Assembly: GCA_030064795.1 (NCBI GenBank)
Contig: JASJEI010000097.1
Location: 1-24,037, forward strand
DNA length: 24,037 nt
From: Pleurocapsa sp. MO_226.B13
GTDB lineage: Bacteria > Cyanobacteriota > Cyanobacteriia > Cyanobacteriales > Xenococcaceae
Reading direction: 5' to 3'
The notes below the pieces were generated by a model that was not told the origin of the DNA, made no database searches, and was given only the letters and a program-made list of their open reading frames with translations. The translations under genes were made by a program, and so were the position numbers. Each line of letters opens with the position of its first letter. Position 1 is the stretch's first letter. Positions 9,810 to 16,859 of this stretch are shown here, piece by piece.

Positions 9810-9816
9810 TTATTAG
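9810..9816. repeat. Target-site duplication, right copy (TTATTAG)
   Basis: Exact repeat of 8708-8714. This copy overlaps the stop codon (TAA on the minus strand, 9815-9813) of the merR-type gene, so the insertion left that gene complete. Confidence 0.85.
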
Positions 9817-10259
9817 AAATGATTTGGTGATGCAGAATCTAATGACACACTAGAAATCAGAGGACAAATCTCTTGAGAGTTTGATTCGAGACTAGAATTA
9901 TCAATCCAACTGGTACGATAGTCTTCTAACTCCTGTTTAAACAAACTCATTTTCTTAATCTGAATTTCTAACTGTTCGATCTTATTATCTAACAAGGATT
10001 TTACCAAGTTACAGGGTTTTTCTCCGCGATCGCGCACATCGAGAATTTTCTTAATTTCTTCGAGGGAAAATCCAATAGCCTGGGCTTTTTTGATAAATTC
10101 AACTTGCTTGCTGGCATTCTGACTATAGTAACGATAGCCGTTATCTCCTCTTTTTGCTGGTTGCAAGAGTCCTAAATCGCTATAGTAACGTAAAGTCCCC
10201 ACAGCAATACCTGTTTGTTTTGCCAGTTCGCCAATTCTAAGATGAGTTGTTTGACTCAT
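9813..10259 (-). CDS. MerR-family heavy-metal-responsive transcription regulator
   Basis: The 148-residue cytoplasmic activator has an N-terminal winged helix (LRIGELAKQTGIAVGTLRYY, residues 7-26), the AIGFSLEEIKKIL helix, a long dimerisation helix (about 84-115) and a C-terminal metal-binding loop. Cys83 aligns with the residue that is Cys in divalent-metal sensors (MerR Cys82, ZntR Cys79) and Ser in the Cu(I) sensor CueR. Cys132 in CPLI aligns with the last metal ligand. The middle Cys of the usual trio is absent. By family rules this favours a divalent metal, although the nearby transporter looks Cu(I)-specific. The gene has its own MerR-type promoter at 10314-10283, which implies autoregulation, and a near-identical operator stands upstream of the ATPase locus. 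Confidence 0.9.
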   Translation of the reverse strand: MSQTTHLRIGELAKQTGIAVGTLRYYSDLGLLQPAKRGDNGYRYYSQNASKQVEFIKKAQAIGFSLEEIKKILDVRDRGEKPCNLVKSLLDNKIEQLEIQIKKMSLFKQELEDYRTSWIDNSSLESNSQEICPLISSVSLDSASPNHF

Positions 10260-10282
10260 AATTGCTTAGTTGTATTTTCTTT

Positions 10283-10314
10283 ATCTTAGACTCTCTAGTT
10301 AACTGTAGAGTCAA
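10283..10314 (-). promoter_or_regulatory. MerR-type promoter/operator of the merR-like gene
   Basis: On the minus strand a -35 TTGACT (10314-10309) and a -10 TAAGAT (10288-10283) are separated by 20 bp instead of the usual 17, the hallmark of promoters that MerR proteins untwist. The spacer is a dyad, 10289-10312, with arms GACTCT and AGAGTC around AGTTAACT. The start codon follows 23 bp after the -10 box. Confidence 0.85.
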
Positions 10315-10601
10315 AAAATAAAAGCAAGCACAAAATTTGGCAAAAACTACATCATACTAATACTATTTCTCCTTAGAGTTGCACTTGATATTTTGAGTTT
10401 AGATCTCACGCAAAGACAAGAACATGGCTTTTGAGGAAACCTCAACAGCGCGGTTGGATATGCGCCCACAGGTGGCGCATCCCCCGCGCTCAAAAGTTTA
10501 AATTGTCCGCGCTAAGAGGGTTTATGGGTTTGATTCTAATCCGCGTTTAGCTAAAGAAAGTGATGAATAGAAATCGGCTGTTTAGTAAAACTCGTCGTCA
10601 G
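10315..10601. other. Intergenic stretch with one stable hairpin and no gene
   Basis: This is about 290 bp between the merR promoter and the broken AIPR gene. No open frame with recognisable content is present. The only structured part is the hairpin at 10447-10490, with inner stem ATGCGCC/GGCGCAT and outer stem AGCGCGG/CCGCGCT, resembling the REP-like palindromes near 14700. Confidence 0.6.
10447..10490. repeat. REP-like GC-rich hairpin
   Basis: AGCGCGG (10447-10453) pairs with CCGCGCT (10484-10490), and ATGCGCC (10460-10466) pairs with GGCGCAT (10474-10480) around a 7-base loop. Its GC content is much higher than the flanks, as for interspersed palindromic repeats. Confidence 0.75.
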
Positions 10602-11363
10602 CTAGCAGTAAGGAAAAACTAAAGATTGGCGATCTTTGTTAACTTTTGTCTTTCCTAAGCTTTTTCTTAAGTTAAGATCGAAAAGCTGTTGATTATGTAT
10701 TCCATCCATTTTGACTATTTCAGTCGCACGGACAGACGCAATTACAACTCTAGCAGTATTGTCAACATTGTAATCAGAATAATCCCACCCAAAAACATCA
10801 AACGATAATTCAGAAGTTGCACGAATCGCTTTATCGCTTGGAACATACATCCTAATGATTTCTGGTTTATCCCATACTTCTAGCTTAATAGAGCTAGAGA
10901 TAGTTTTAAGAAGATTATTAGCATTGCTATCTTTAGAAGCATTCGTAACAAAAATTCCCCGAATAAAATAATCAGATGAATATAATTTTTCTTGATTATC
11001 TATAAGCAAATTTTTAAGCTGTGTATTTCCATTATTTTTGATAATTGATTCAATACCATCTTGAGTTTTTAGTTGAGCAAGGCTTCCTATAAATTCTTTA
11101 AGCTGCGTATCACCTAAAGTCTTAGTATCTTTCTGGACAATTTTAGATTGAAATATATCTATACATTCTTCATTATCATTTATGTATATCCCATCAATAC
11201 CATTATCTCCTTGACCATCACAGATAATGTTATCGACTTCCATTTGTTCTAATCGATAAATATTGACTAAAAACCAATGTAAAAAAGCTGTTGATTCTGT
11301 ACGTCCAGTTTTCTTATATGGTTTGATAATCTCTAATAGATTTGAGTAGTCTAGGTTAAGCAT
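10602..11363 (-). pseudogene. AIPR-like phage-defence protein, C-terminally truncated
   Basis: The N-terminal 243 residues look like the AIPR (abortive infection phage resistance) family: an opening LDYSNLLEIIKPYKKTGR, then AFLHWFLVNIYRLE, then GDNGIDGIYIND with FQSK. Asp57 and Gln72-x-Lys74 form a D...QxK motif like that of Mrr-type nucleases. The stretch LFDLNLRKSLGKTKVNKD is the family's central conserved block, after which full-length members continue for roughly 300 more residues (FHNG region). Here the match ends at about 10635, a short unrelated tail follows and the frame stops. The lost part is not found nearby. The gene is AT-rich and lacks HIP1, which suggests horizontal acquisition. 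It is probably a non-functional relic, though the nuclease-like N-domain could still fold. Confidence 0.75.
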
Positions 11364-11468
11364 CTAAATATTAAAATGAATGCAATCGAATCAACGCCAA
11401 GACTAAAATAACTCATTAATTTAGCAATGTCTTTAATAGGTATTAATCCTTACACTCAACCGAGATCG

Positions 11469-11789
11469 CTATTCATCCCTGTCGGGGTTATAAACTCCAT
11501 CAATAACAATATCTACCTCTTGAATTCCCTGTTTGGTTTGTGCTTTTTGAGATTTAGTTTTACTAAACATAAACCACCAAAGTTCTGCACCAATTAAACC
11601 TAAACCACCCAAAGCAACAGCAAGTTTTAAACTTAAAGGCTGTTCTATTTTCTGAAACTGGCTAGTTGATTCCCTCGCTGAAGTTGGCATTTCTACTTCT
11701 AGATCTTGTGCTAGTGTGCTGTTGGTTGTTAGAGCCAAAAAACAACTCAATCCCGCAACAGTACCATAAATCTTATTTCTATTAAGCAT
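11469..11789 (-). pseudogene. Truncated membrane-anchored cupredoxin-like protein
   Basis: The 106-residue product has a signal peptide (residues about 1-27, TNSTLAQ at its end), a linker, one membrane span (about 54-71, LAVALGGLGLIGAELWWF) and a short tail IQEVDIVIDGVYNPDR. That layout and tail match the start of cyanobacterial cupredoxin-domain proteins, in which the tail is the first beta strand of a copper-binding domain of about 90 residues. Here a TAG stops the frame right after that strand, and the copper ligands (Cys/His/Met) are absent. It starts 44 bp after the copper ATPase stop on the same strand, so an original two-gene operon for copper export and periplasmic copper handling is likely. 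The family assignment rests on the N-terminal region only. Confidence 0.6.
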
Positions 11790-11833
11790 ACGACTTGTAC
11801 TTATTTACAAAATCAAAAATTTAAATCAAAAAG

Positions 11834-14107
11834 CTAAAAGCTTCTTTGAAAATTACGCAAACGCAGAGCATTAGTGACCACCGAAACCGAACTAAAAGCC
11901 ATCGCCCCCCCTGCAATCATTGGATTGAGTAACCAGCCAAAGAAAGGAAATAAAATGCCTGCTGCAATCGGAATACCCAGGACATTGTAAATAAAAGCAA
12001 AGAAAAGATTTTGACGGATATTGTGAATCGTCGCTTTACTTAATTGAATTGCCGTTACAATTCCCTGTAATTCCCCCGAAATTAGAGTAATATCGCTAGC
12101 TGCGATCGCTACATCCGTTCCCGTACCGATCGCCATACCTACATCTGCTTGGGCTAGTGCGGGAGCATCGTTAATGCCATCCCCTACCATTGCCACTATT
12201 TTACCTTCTTGCTGTAGTTGTTTTACCTTAGCTGCTTTTCGATCGGGACGGACTTGGGCTTCTACTCTGACTATACCCACCTGACGGGCGATCGCTTCAG
12301 CGGTTTTTTGGTTGTCACCTGTGAGCATGACTATTTCTAAATCGAGCTTGCGTAATGCCTTAACTGCTGCGGTGGAATTCGGTTTAATTGCATCAGCAAT
12401 ACCCATAATGCCTTCTAGTTCGCCATCAATAGCAATTAGTATTACAGTTTTGGCTTCTGCTTCCCAGGTATCTTTCTGTTGCTTTAAGGCATCGGTTTCA
12501 ATGCCCAACTCCGACATCCAGCGTTGAGTACCAATCTGTACCAAGCGATCTGAAACAACAGCTTGTACTCCGCTACCTGCAACTGCTTCAAAGTCTGACG
12601 CTTCTGCTGGTTCGATATCTTGTGACTGAGCATATCTAACTACTGCGCCCGCTAAAGGATGTTCTGAATTACCTTCGACTACTGCGACTAAACGCAATAA
12701 CTTTAACTCTGCATCACCGCTAAAACCTTGAACAGTCGCGTAATTAGTAACGGTGGGTTTACCTTGGGTAATCGTCCCAGTTTTATCTAAGATAATAGTT
12801 TGAATTTTATGAGCTAGTTCTAAACTTTCTGCATCCTTAATCAGAATGCCATTTTCTGCACCCTTACCCGTACCGACCATAACAGAGGTAGGTGTAGCCA
12901 AACCTAAAGCACAAGGACAAGCAATGATTAACACCCCGACAGTAGTAATTAAAGCCAGGGAAACATTACCCATAAAGATAAACCACAGGACAAAAGTAGC
13001 AATGGCGACTGCAATTACTACAGGCACAAACCAGCCTGTTACCTTGTCTGCCAATCTCTGAATTGGTGCTTTTGAACCTTGAGCATCCCGTACCAGTTTA
13101 ACGATCTGCGCCAATACGGTATCTTTACCAACTCTGGTAGCTTTAAACTGAAAACTACCTGTCATATTAATAGTCGCGCCAATCACCTCATCCCCTGGTT
13201 GTTTTTTAACGGGAATACTTTCCCCCGTGACCATTGCTTCATCGATAGTCGAACTTCCGCTGATAATTTCGCCATCAACGGGGATCTTTTCCCCTGGACG
13301 TACCAAGATGATGTCATCAATTTGTACTTCGTTAATCGGAACGTCTATTTCTTTAACGTTACGAATTACTCTAGCATTCTTCGCCTGTAAACCGATCAGT
13401 TGTCGAATGGCTGCTGAGGTTTGTCCTTTTGCCCGATTTTCCAACCACTGTCCCAGTAAGATTAAAGTGATAACTACGGCTGCGGTTTCGTAGTAGACTT
13501 CTGGCATCAAACCCTGATTCAAAAAGAAGTTGGGAAAGACGGTAGCGAATAAAGAATAAAAGAATGCTGCACTCGTACCCAAAGCAATTAAAGTATCCAT
13601 CGTGGCAGCATGACGCTTAAAAGCTTTCCACGCACCGAGATAAAACCTGTAACCACACCAAAACTGTACTAGTGTAGTCAAAACCAATTGTAGCCAGGGA
13701 TTATGCAACCATGCAGGGATAAAAGCAAGTTCTAAACCCGTCATCATTGGCAGCGAACCAAAGATCAGAATCAAACTGATTACACTACCGATAATTATCT
13801 TCAGCTTTAAATCACGGGATTCTGCTAATCTTGCTGCTTGTTCTTCATCATCTTCTCCCGTAACCATTTCCTGTTCTTGAAGAGAATAAGATGAGTATCC
13901 CGCCTCTTCTACTGCTTCTTGAATATCTGCGATCGTGATTTGATGAGGATTGTATTCAATGGCAGCCTGTTCTGCACCAAAGTTAACATTACATTGTGCT
14001 ACTCCAGGTACATTGCTAATTGCTTCCTCTATATTACTGGCGCAGGCAGCACAACTCATCCCCCTGAGTTTGAGATTTATTGTTTCTGTATTGGTGGTTG
14101 TATTCAT
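11834..14107 (-). CDS. Copper-translocating P1B-type ATPase (CopA/PacS-like)
   Basis: This 757-residue inner-membrane pump is driven by ATP. There is one N-terminal ferredoxin-like metal-binding domain with GMSCAAC (Cys19, Cys22). Eight membrane helices follow. The actuator has TGES (294-297), the ion path CPC (397-399), the phosphorylation site DKTGT (Asp441), the nucleotide-binding SEHPLA (481-486) and the hinge GDGIND (642-647). Tyr707-Asn708 in helix 7 and Met736-x-x-Ser739-Ser740 in helix 8 are the P1B-1 signature for Cu(I). All catalytic residues are intact. Export from the cytoplasm or transfer into thylakoids are both possible, because cyanobacteria have one pump for each. The start at 14107 gives a compact N-terminus and lacks a Shine-Dalgarno. 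Upstream lie a 44-bp dispersed repeat with a TTGACA box and, farther away, a MerR-type promoter. Confidence 0.94.
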   Translation of the reverse strand: MNTTTNTETINLKLRGMSCAACASNIEEAISNVPGVAQCNVNFGAEQAAIEYNPHQITIADIQEAVEEAGYSSYSLQEQEMVTGEDDEEQAARLAESRDLKLKIIIGSVISLILIFGSLPMMTGLELAFIPAWLHNPWLQLVLTTLVQFWCGYRFYLGAWKAFKRHAATMDTLIALGTSAAFFYSLFATVFPNFFLNQGLMPEVYYETAAVVITLILLGQWLENRAKGQTSAAIRQLIGLQAKNARVIRNVKEIDVPINEVQIDDIILVRPGEKIPVDGEIISGSSTIDEAMVTGESIPVKKQPGDEVIGATINMTGSFQFKATRVGKDTVLAQIVKLVRDAQGSKAPIQRLADKVTGWFVPVVIAVAIATFVLWFIFMGNVSLALITTVGVLIIACPCALGLATPTSVMVGTGKGAENGILIKDAESLELAHKIQTIILDKTGTITQGKPTVTNYATVQGFSGDAELKLLRLVAVVEGNSEHPLAGAVVRYAQSQDIEPAEASDFEAVAGSGVQAVVSDRLVQIGTQRWMSELGIETDALKQQKDTWEAEAKTVILIAIDGELEGIMGIADAIKPNSTAAVKALRKLDLEIVMLTGDNQKTAEAIARQVGIVRVEAQVRPDRKAAKVKQLQQEGKIVAMVGDGINDAPALAQADVGMAIGTGTDVAIAASDITLISGELQGIVTAIQLSKATIHNIRQNLFFAFIYNVLGIPIAAGILFPFFGWLLNPMIAGGAMAFSSVSVVTNALRLRNFQRSF

Positions 14108-14146
14108 GGTTGATAGTCAGAGTAGGGCAATTTACGTTCGCGTAGC

Positions 14147-14190
14147 GGTCTGTCAACTTTGATTTGAGGGATAAATATTGATAAGTATCT
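14147..14190. repeat. 44-bp dispersed repeat, copy 1 (upstream of copper ATPase)
   Basis: Matches 23751-23794 in the same orientation with two mismatches over 44 bp. It ends 40 bp upstream of the ATPase ATG. On the minus strand it supplies TTGACA (14156-14151), and TAAATT 16 bp further on (14134-14129) could act as a -10 box. Confidence 0.85.
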
Positions 14191-14250
14191 CTCCCTGTCT
14201 GCCCCAACCCATCAATTAGTTGTTGACAGAGTAGTAGTAGACTGACACAA

Positions 14251-14627
14251 CTAAAATAGTGCAATAAACTATCGTCAATAGGACTATCTACTGCATATCA
14301 AAAACCCAATCATTTGTTGGTAAGCAAGCAAATTATCTGTGTTCTCGGTGCGCGTTCCCTTGCGCCTGACGGCGATATCCGAAGGTGTATCCTTTAGGAC
14401 GCGGGGTCGCACCGCTGTGTCTATCTGTGGACTCTTCTAACGCAACATTTAAGGCGTGTCAGTCCAGTAGTTGACTGTTTCGGCTAATTTGAGGAATTAG
14501 ATCTGTCTCTCGCAAAGGCGTTTATCCTCAAAGCGACGAGGACAAGTCCCCATCGCATACGGGGGCAAAGACGCAAAGAGAGTTATTTGTTTGGCGTTGT
14601 TAAGTTGAATTTATTGCACTATTTTAG
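14251..14627. mobile_element. 377-bp MITE-like element with perfect 18-bp inverted ends
   Basis: CTAAAATAGTGCAATAAA (14251-14268) and its exact reverse complement (14610-14627) bound a 377-bp segment with no coding frame. The interior carries the GC-rich foldback 14346-14414. The size, the perfect terminal inverted repeats and the lack of a gene fit a non-autonomous element moved by a transposase elsewhere in the genome. No clear target duplication is seen, so the real ends may lie slightly further out. Confidence 0.6.
14346..14414. repeat. GC-rich foldback inside the MITE-like element
   Basis: CGGTGCG (14346-14352) pairs with CGCACCG (14408-14414), and the GC-rich DNA between them contains shorter complementary blocks. 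Confidence 0.6.
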
Positions 14628-14703
14628 GCTTGCCACGCCCGTAGGTTGGGTTGAGGTACGAAACTACTAGTACTGCTTGAATAATGGTTTTGGCGCAAGC
14701 ACC

Positions 14704-14770
14704 ATATGCGAAGCCCGCGCATGACTCCTAAAGGATACCGCTTCGCATATCGCTGCGCATCGCGGTATCC
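14704..14770. repeat. Overlapping palindrome cluster (REP-like)
   Basis: ATATGCGAAGC (14704-14714) is exactly complementary to GCTTCGCATAT (14740-14750), and GGATACCG (14733-14740) to CGGTATCC (14763-14770). The two pairings share base 14740 and partly exclude each other, so the segment can fold in alternative ways. Confidence 0.75.
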
Positions 14771-14847
14771 GTGATAGACAAGCCAGATTCGGTACTTTTA
14801 ATTCTATGGTCATAACTTTAATTACTAGTTCGTCAAGCGATGAACTT

Positions 14848-14879
14848 AGCTTAAACTCTCTAGTTAGCTATAGAGTCAA
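14848..14879 (-). promoter_or_regulatory. Second MerR-type promoter/operator, facing the copper ATPase
   Basis: On the minus strand a -35 TTGACT (14879-14874) and a -10 TAAGCT (14853-14848) have a 20-bp spacer. The 24-bp dyad 14854-14877 (AACTCT ... AGAGTC) matches the merR operator at 10289-10312 at 21 of 24 positions. The next gene in its direction is the copper ATPase, but about 740 bp of repeats lie between. No other minus-strand gene is available to it. Confidence 0.75.
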
Positions 14880-14954
14880 GTCGAATTTAGCTAGAAAAGC
14901 GATCGCCTTGTCAAAATCAAGACTTCGCTTCTCTTGTTTCCTCGTTCCCAAAAG

Positions 14955-15719
14955 TTACCAAGGTAATTTACTTCCATCCCAAGAGAAGAATTCGCCACTA
15001 TCTTGTGGTTCTAAACCTGAGATTACTTTGGATAAAAGATTTACGGTATGCTCGACGGGAAATAGTTTGCCTGGGGGGACATTTTTTTGAAATGGTCGAG
15101 AAAGTCTGGTGTCGGTAGTACCTGGGTGCAATGCCACGACAATGGTTTTGGGACATCTACGACTATATTCGATCGCCGTAGTCTTGAGAAACATATTTAA
15201 CGCTGCTTTGGAAGCGCGATAGCCATACCAACCCCCCAGACGATTATCGCCGATACTGCCTACTTTGGCGGAAATACTGGCAAAAATACTGCACTCTTTT
15301 TTGTTAAATAAGGGCATGAGGTGTTTGGCTAGCAGTACTGCACCGATACTATTTACCTGAAAGGAATAAATCAAATTCTCCGCTTTGATTTGTCTCAAAC
15401 TTTTTTCTGGAGTGAGATCTCCTTCATGTAACACCCCGACACAATAGATAGCTAGATGGAGTTGTGGTACTGACTCTTGAATTTGTTTAACGCCCTCAGC
15501 TATCTGAGATTCTTGCGTAATATCTACCTGTAGGCATTTGAGGCGATCTTTATATTGCTCTTGCAAAGCCAGTAACTTACCAGCAGTTTCAGGATTGCGA
15601 TAGGTAGCAAAAACCCGTTCGATATTATTTTGTGATAGTAAAGCCTCAACAAATCCCAAACCTATTCCCTGACTTGCTCCTACGATTAAAGCATTAGCGC
15701 GATCGATTCCTGTTAGCAC
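14955..15719 (-). CDS. Short-chain dehydrogenase/reductase (C-factor-like)
   Basis: The 254-residue cytoplasmic oxidoreductase has a Rossmann fold. The cofactor loop is G14-ASQGI-G20, Asp66 in VDIT contacts the adenine side, Asn123 is in VNSIGA, and the catalytic Tyr167-x3-Lys171 is in YGYRASK with serines at 148-155 before it. ATYRNP after the second strand suggests NADP(H), because a basic residue follows. The overall pattern resembles the CsgA/C-factor group of SDRs, whose substrates are mostly unknown. The start is GTG at 15719, which fits the usual short lead before the first strand. No operon partner is evident: the upstream neighbour ends in a terminator and the downstream side is the MerR-type promoter region. 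Confidence 0.88.
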   Translation of the reverse strand: MLTGIDRANALIVGASQGIGLGFVEALLSQNNIERVFATYRNPETAGKLLALQEQYKDRLKCLQVDITQESQIAEGVKQIQESVPQLHLAIYCVGVLHEGDLTPEKSLRQIKAENLIYSFQVNSIGAVLLAKHLMPLFNKKECSIFASISAKVGSIGDNRLGGWYGYRASKAALNMFLKTTAIEYSRRCPKTIVVALHPGTTDTRLSRPFQKNVPPGKLFPVEHTVNLLSKVISGLEPQDSGEFFSWDGSKLPW

Positions 15720-15778
15720 CTGTATTAATTAATTCTTAAACTCACAGGACAATATAGCAATTATCGGCAGCATCGAGC

Positions 15779-15810
15779 AAAAAAACGCACTCAACTCCAA
15801 GCTAAGTGCG
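15779..15810 (-). terminator. Rho-independent terminator of the secreted-protein gene 15836-16471
   Basis: On the minus strand the hairpin CGCACT (15810-15805) with AGTGCG (15791-15786) is followed directly by a run of T (15785-15779). It begins 26 bp past the stop codon at 15836. Confidence 0.75.
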
Positions 15811-15835
15811 ATTTTAAATTAAATTCTAGCAGTTA

Positions 15836-16471
15836 CTATTCCCAACGATAACCACCAACTACTGCGGGCCATACTGGCCAGATAAAATCATCAAAAAAGA
15901 GGAAGAAGGGATAGAAAAATGCGTGTGCGCCAACATACCAGCCTGAATCCCACTGATAATCCGCACCTACTCCAGCAATAGGCAGAATGAGTAGAACTGT
16001 GCCTAAAGTATAGGAGAAATTGAATCTGCCATCTCTAGTAGGTTGGAAATACTTACGATAACCTACCCCAAGACCAAGATTAAATCCTAGGACACTAGAT
16101 ATCGCACCATTATTATCTCTGACCCAACCGAAATTAATCAGATCTAAACCAGCACTATATTCGTATTTAGAGCGGTTTCTGGTTCTTCTTTGCGCCAGCA
16201 GATCGAAGTCTTCGAGTGCTACCGCATCTTCTTCTTGATTAATATTGATATTCGAGAAATCTAGCGTGTTTTTTACAGCTAAAGTGTTTTGTTCGCCTGC
16301 TATTTTGGGAACATTAGTATATAAATTTGAATAATCTTCTACCAATAAGTCGTTCGTGGGAAGAGAATCAGCTTCTGTAGAAGTACCAAAAGCATTTTGT
16401 GCCATGACAGGTGCAGTCATGGTAGAAATCAAACCGAGAGAAACTATGCCAGCACTTAGCTGTTTCAACAT
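15836..16471 (-). CDS. Secreted protein with RRTR motif and beta-rich C-terminal domain, function unknown
   Basis: The 211 residues are not recognised as a named family. A Sec signal peptide ends at VMA-Q (cleavage near residue 24). A polar, acidic stretch of about 70 residues follows, then AQRRTRNR (93-100). The remaining 110 residues alternate glycine, aromatic and hydrophobic residues (GLDLINFGW, GFNLGLGVGYRKYF, GVGADYQW) and end in GGYRWE. A terminal aromatic strand of this kind is typical of small outer-membrane barrels, although this barrel would be short. The gene ends in a clear terminator and diverges from 16860-17486, which encodes a protein with the same plan. Periplasmic or outer-membrane location is inferred, and no enzymatic motif is visible. 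Confidence 0.75.
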   Translation of the reverse strand: MLKQLSAGIVSLGLISTMTAPVMAQNAFGTSTEADSLPTNDLLVEDYSNLYTNVPKIAGEQNTLAVKNTLDFSNININQEEDAVALEDFDLLAQRRTRNRSKYEYSAGLDLINFGWVRDNNGAISSVLGFNLGLGVGYRKYFQPTRDGRFNFSYTLGTVLLILPIAGVGADYQWDSGWYVGAHAFFYPFFLFFDDFIWPVWPAVVGGYRWE

Positions 16472-16859
16472 AAACTTAAGCCAGGTTACTAAAGTAATTT
16501 GCCGTATTAGTATAGCCTCGGCTTTTGTTATCTGTTAAATCTTACTTAACCTAAGTTAACATTAATATCATACAAGTTAATAACCTATTTTTCACTGAGA
16601 TAGGTAAGTTTATTCTCAAATACTAGCTTTAAATTCTACATCTGATAATTCATAAATTTAAGAAATTATTTAATTTTTTACTTCAGTTGCTAATTACAGC
16701 TTTTCGATCTCTTAGGTTTTAAAAATACCTATAAATAAGCCGATCGAAGCATAGATCGTTCTTAATTTGCCAATACTTAATTAAATATTTATTTTGTCTT
16801 TACTCAAAAAAATAGCTATACTGAGCCAGAAAAAAATGTCTCTTATAGATGGTGTGAGG
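16472..16859. other. AT-rich divergent promoter region
   Basis: About 390 bp between two divergent genes for secreted proteins of the same architecture. It is strongly AT-rich and contains only a weak inverted repeat (ACCTAT/ATAGGT near 16583-16606). It presumably carries both promoters, but no box stands out. An upstream TTG at 16794 opens the right-hand frame earlier. Confidence 0.5.

Larger units (their letters stand above)
14108..14954. other. Repeat-rich intergenic region upstream of the copper ATPase
   Basis: About 850 bp with no credible gene. From left to right it holds a dispersed 44-bp repeat (14147-14190), an element with 18-bp inverted ends (14251-14627), a GC-rich palindrome cluster (14704-14770), and a MerR-type promoter pointing left (14879-14848). 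The small open frames across it show no recognisable content. Confidence 0.75.

Noticed and set aside
10619..10637. Terminator after the AIPR gene (AAAGAT/ATCTTT with a T run)
   Set aside because: The stem is only 6 bp and lies inside the truncated reading frame. It could be chance.
12312..14162. Several plus-strand open frames opposite the ATPase gene
   Set aside because: They are shadows of a long coding sequence with all catalytic motifs on the minus strand.
14034..14264. Minus-strand open frame upstream of the copper ATPase
   Set aside because: It overlaps the ATPase start in another frame, includes the dispersed repeat and shows no protein-like pattern.
14806..15090. Plus-strand open frame of 94 codons overlapping the SDR gene end
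   Set aside because: It has no family resemblance, runs antisense to a clear SDR and crosses the MerR-type promoter.
16794..16859. Upstream TTG start for the barrel protein gene
   Set aside because: It would place a 22-residue lysine-containing lead before a normal signal peptide. ATG 16860 gives the standard signal-peptide layout.
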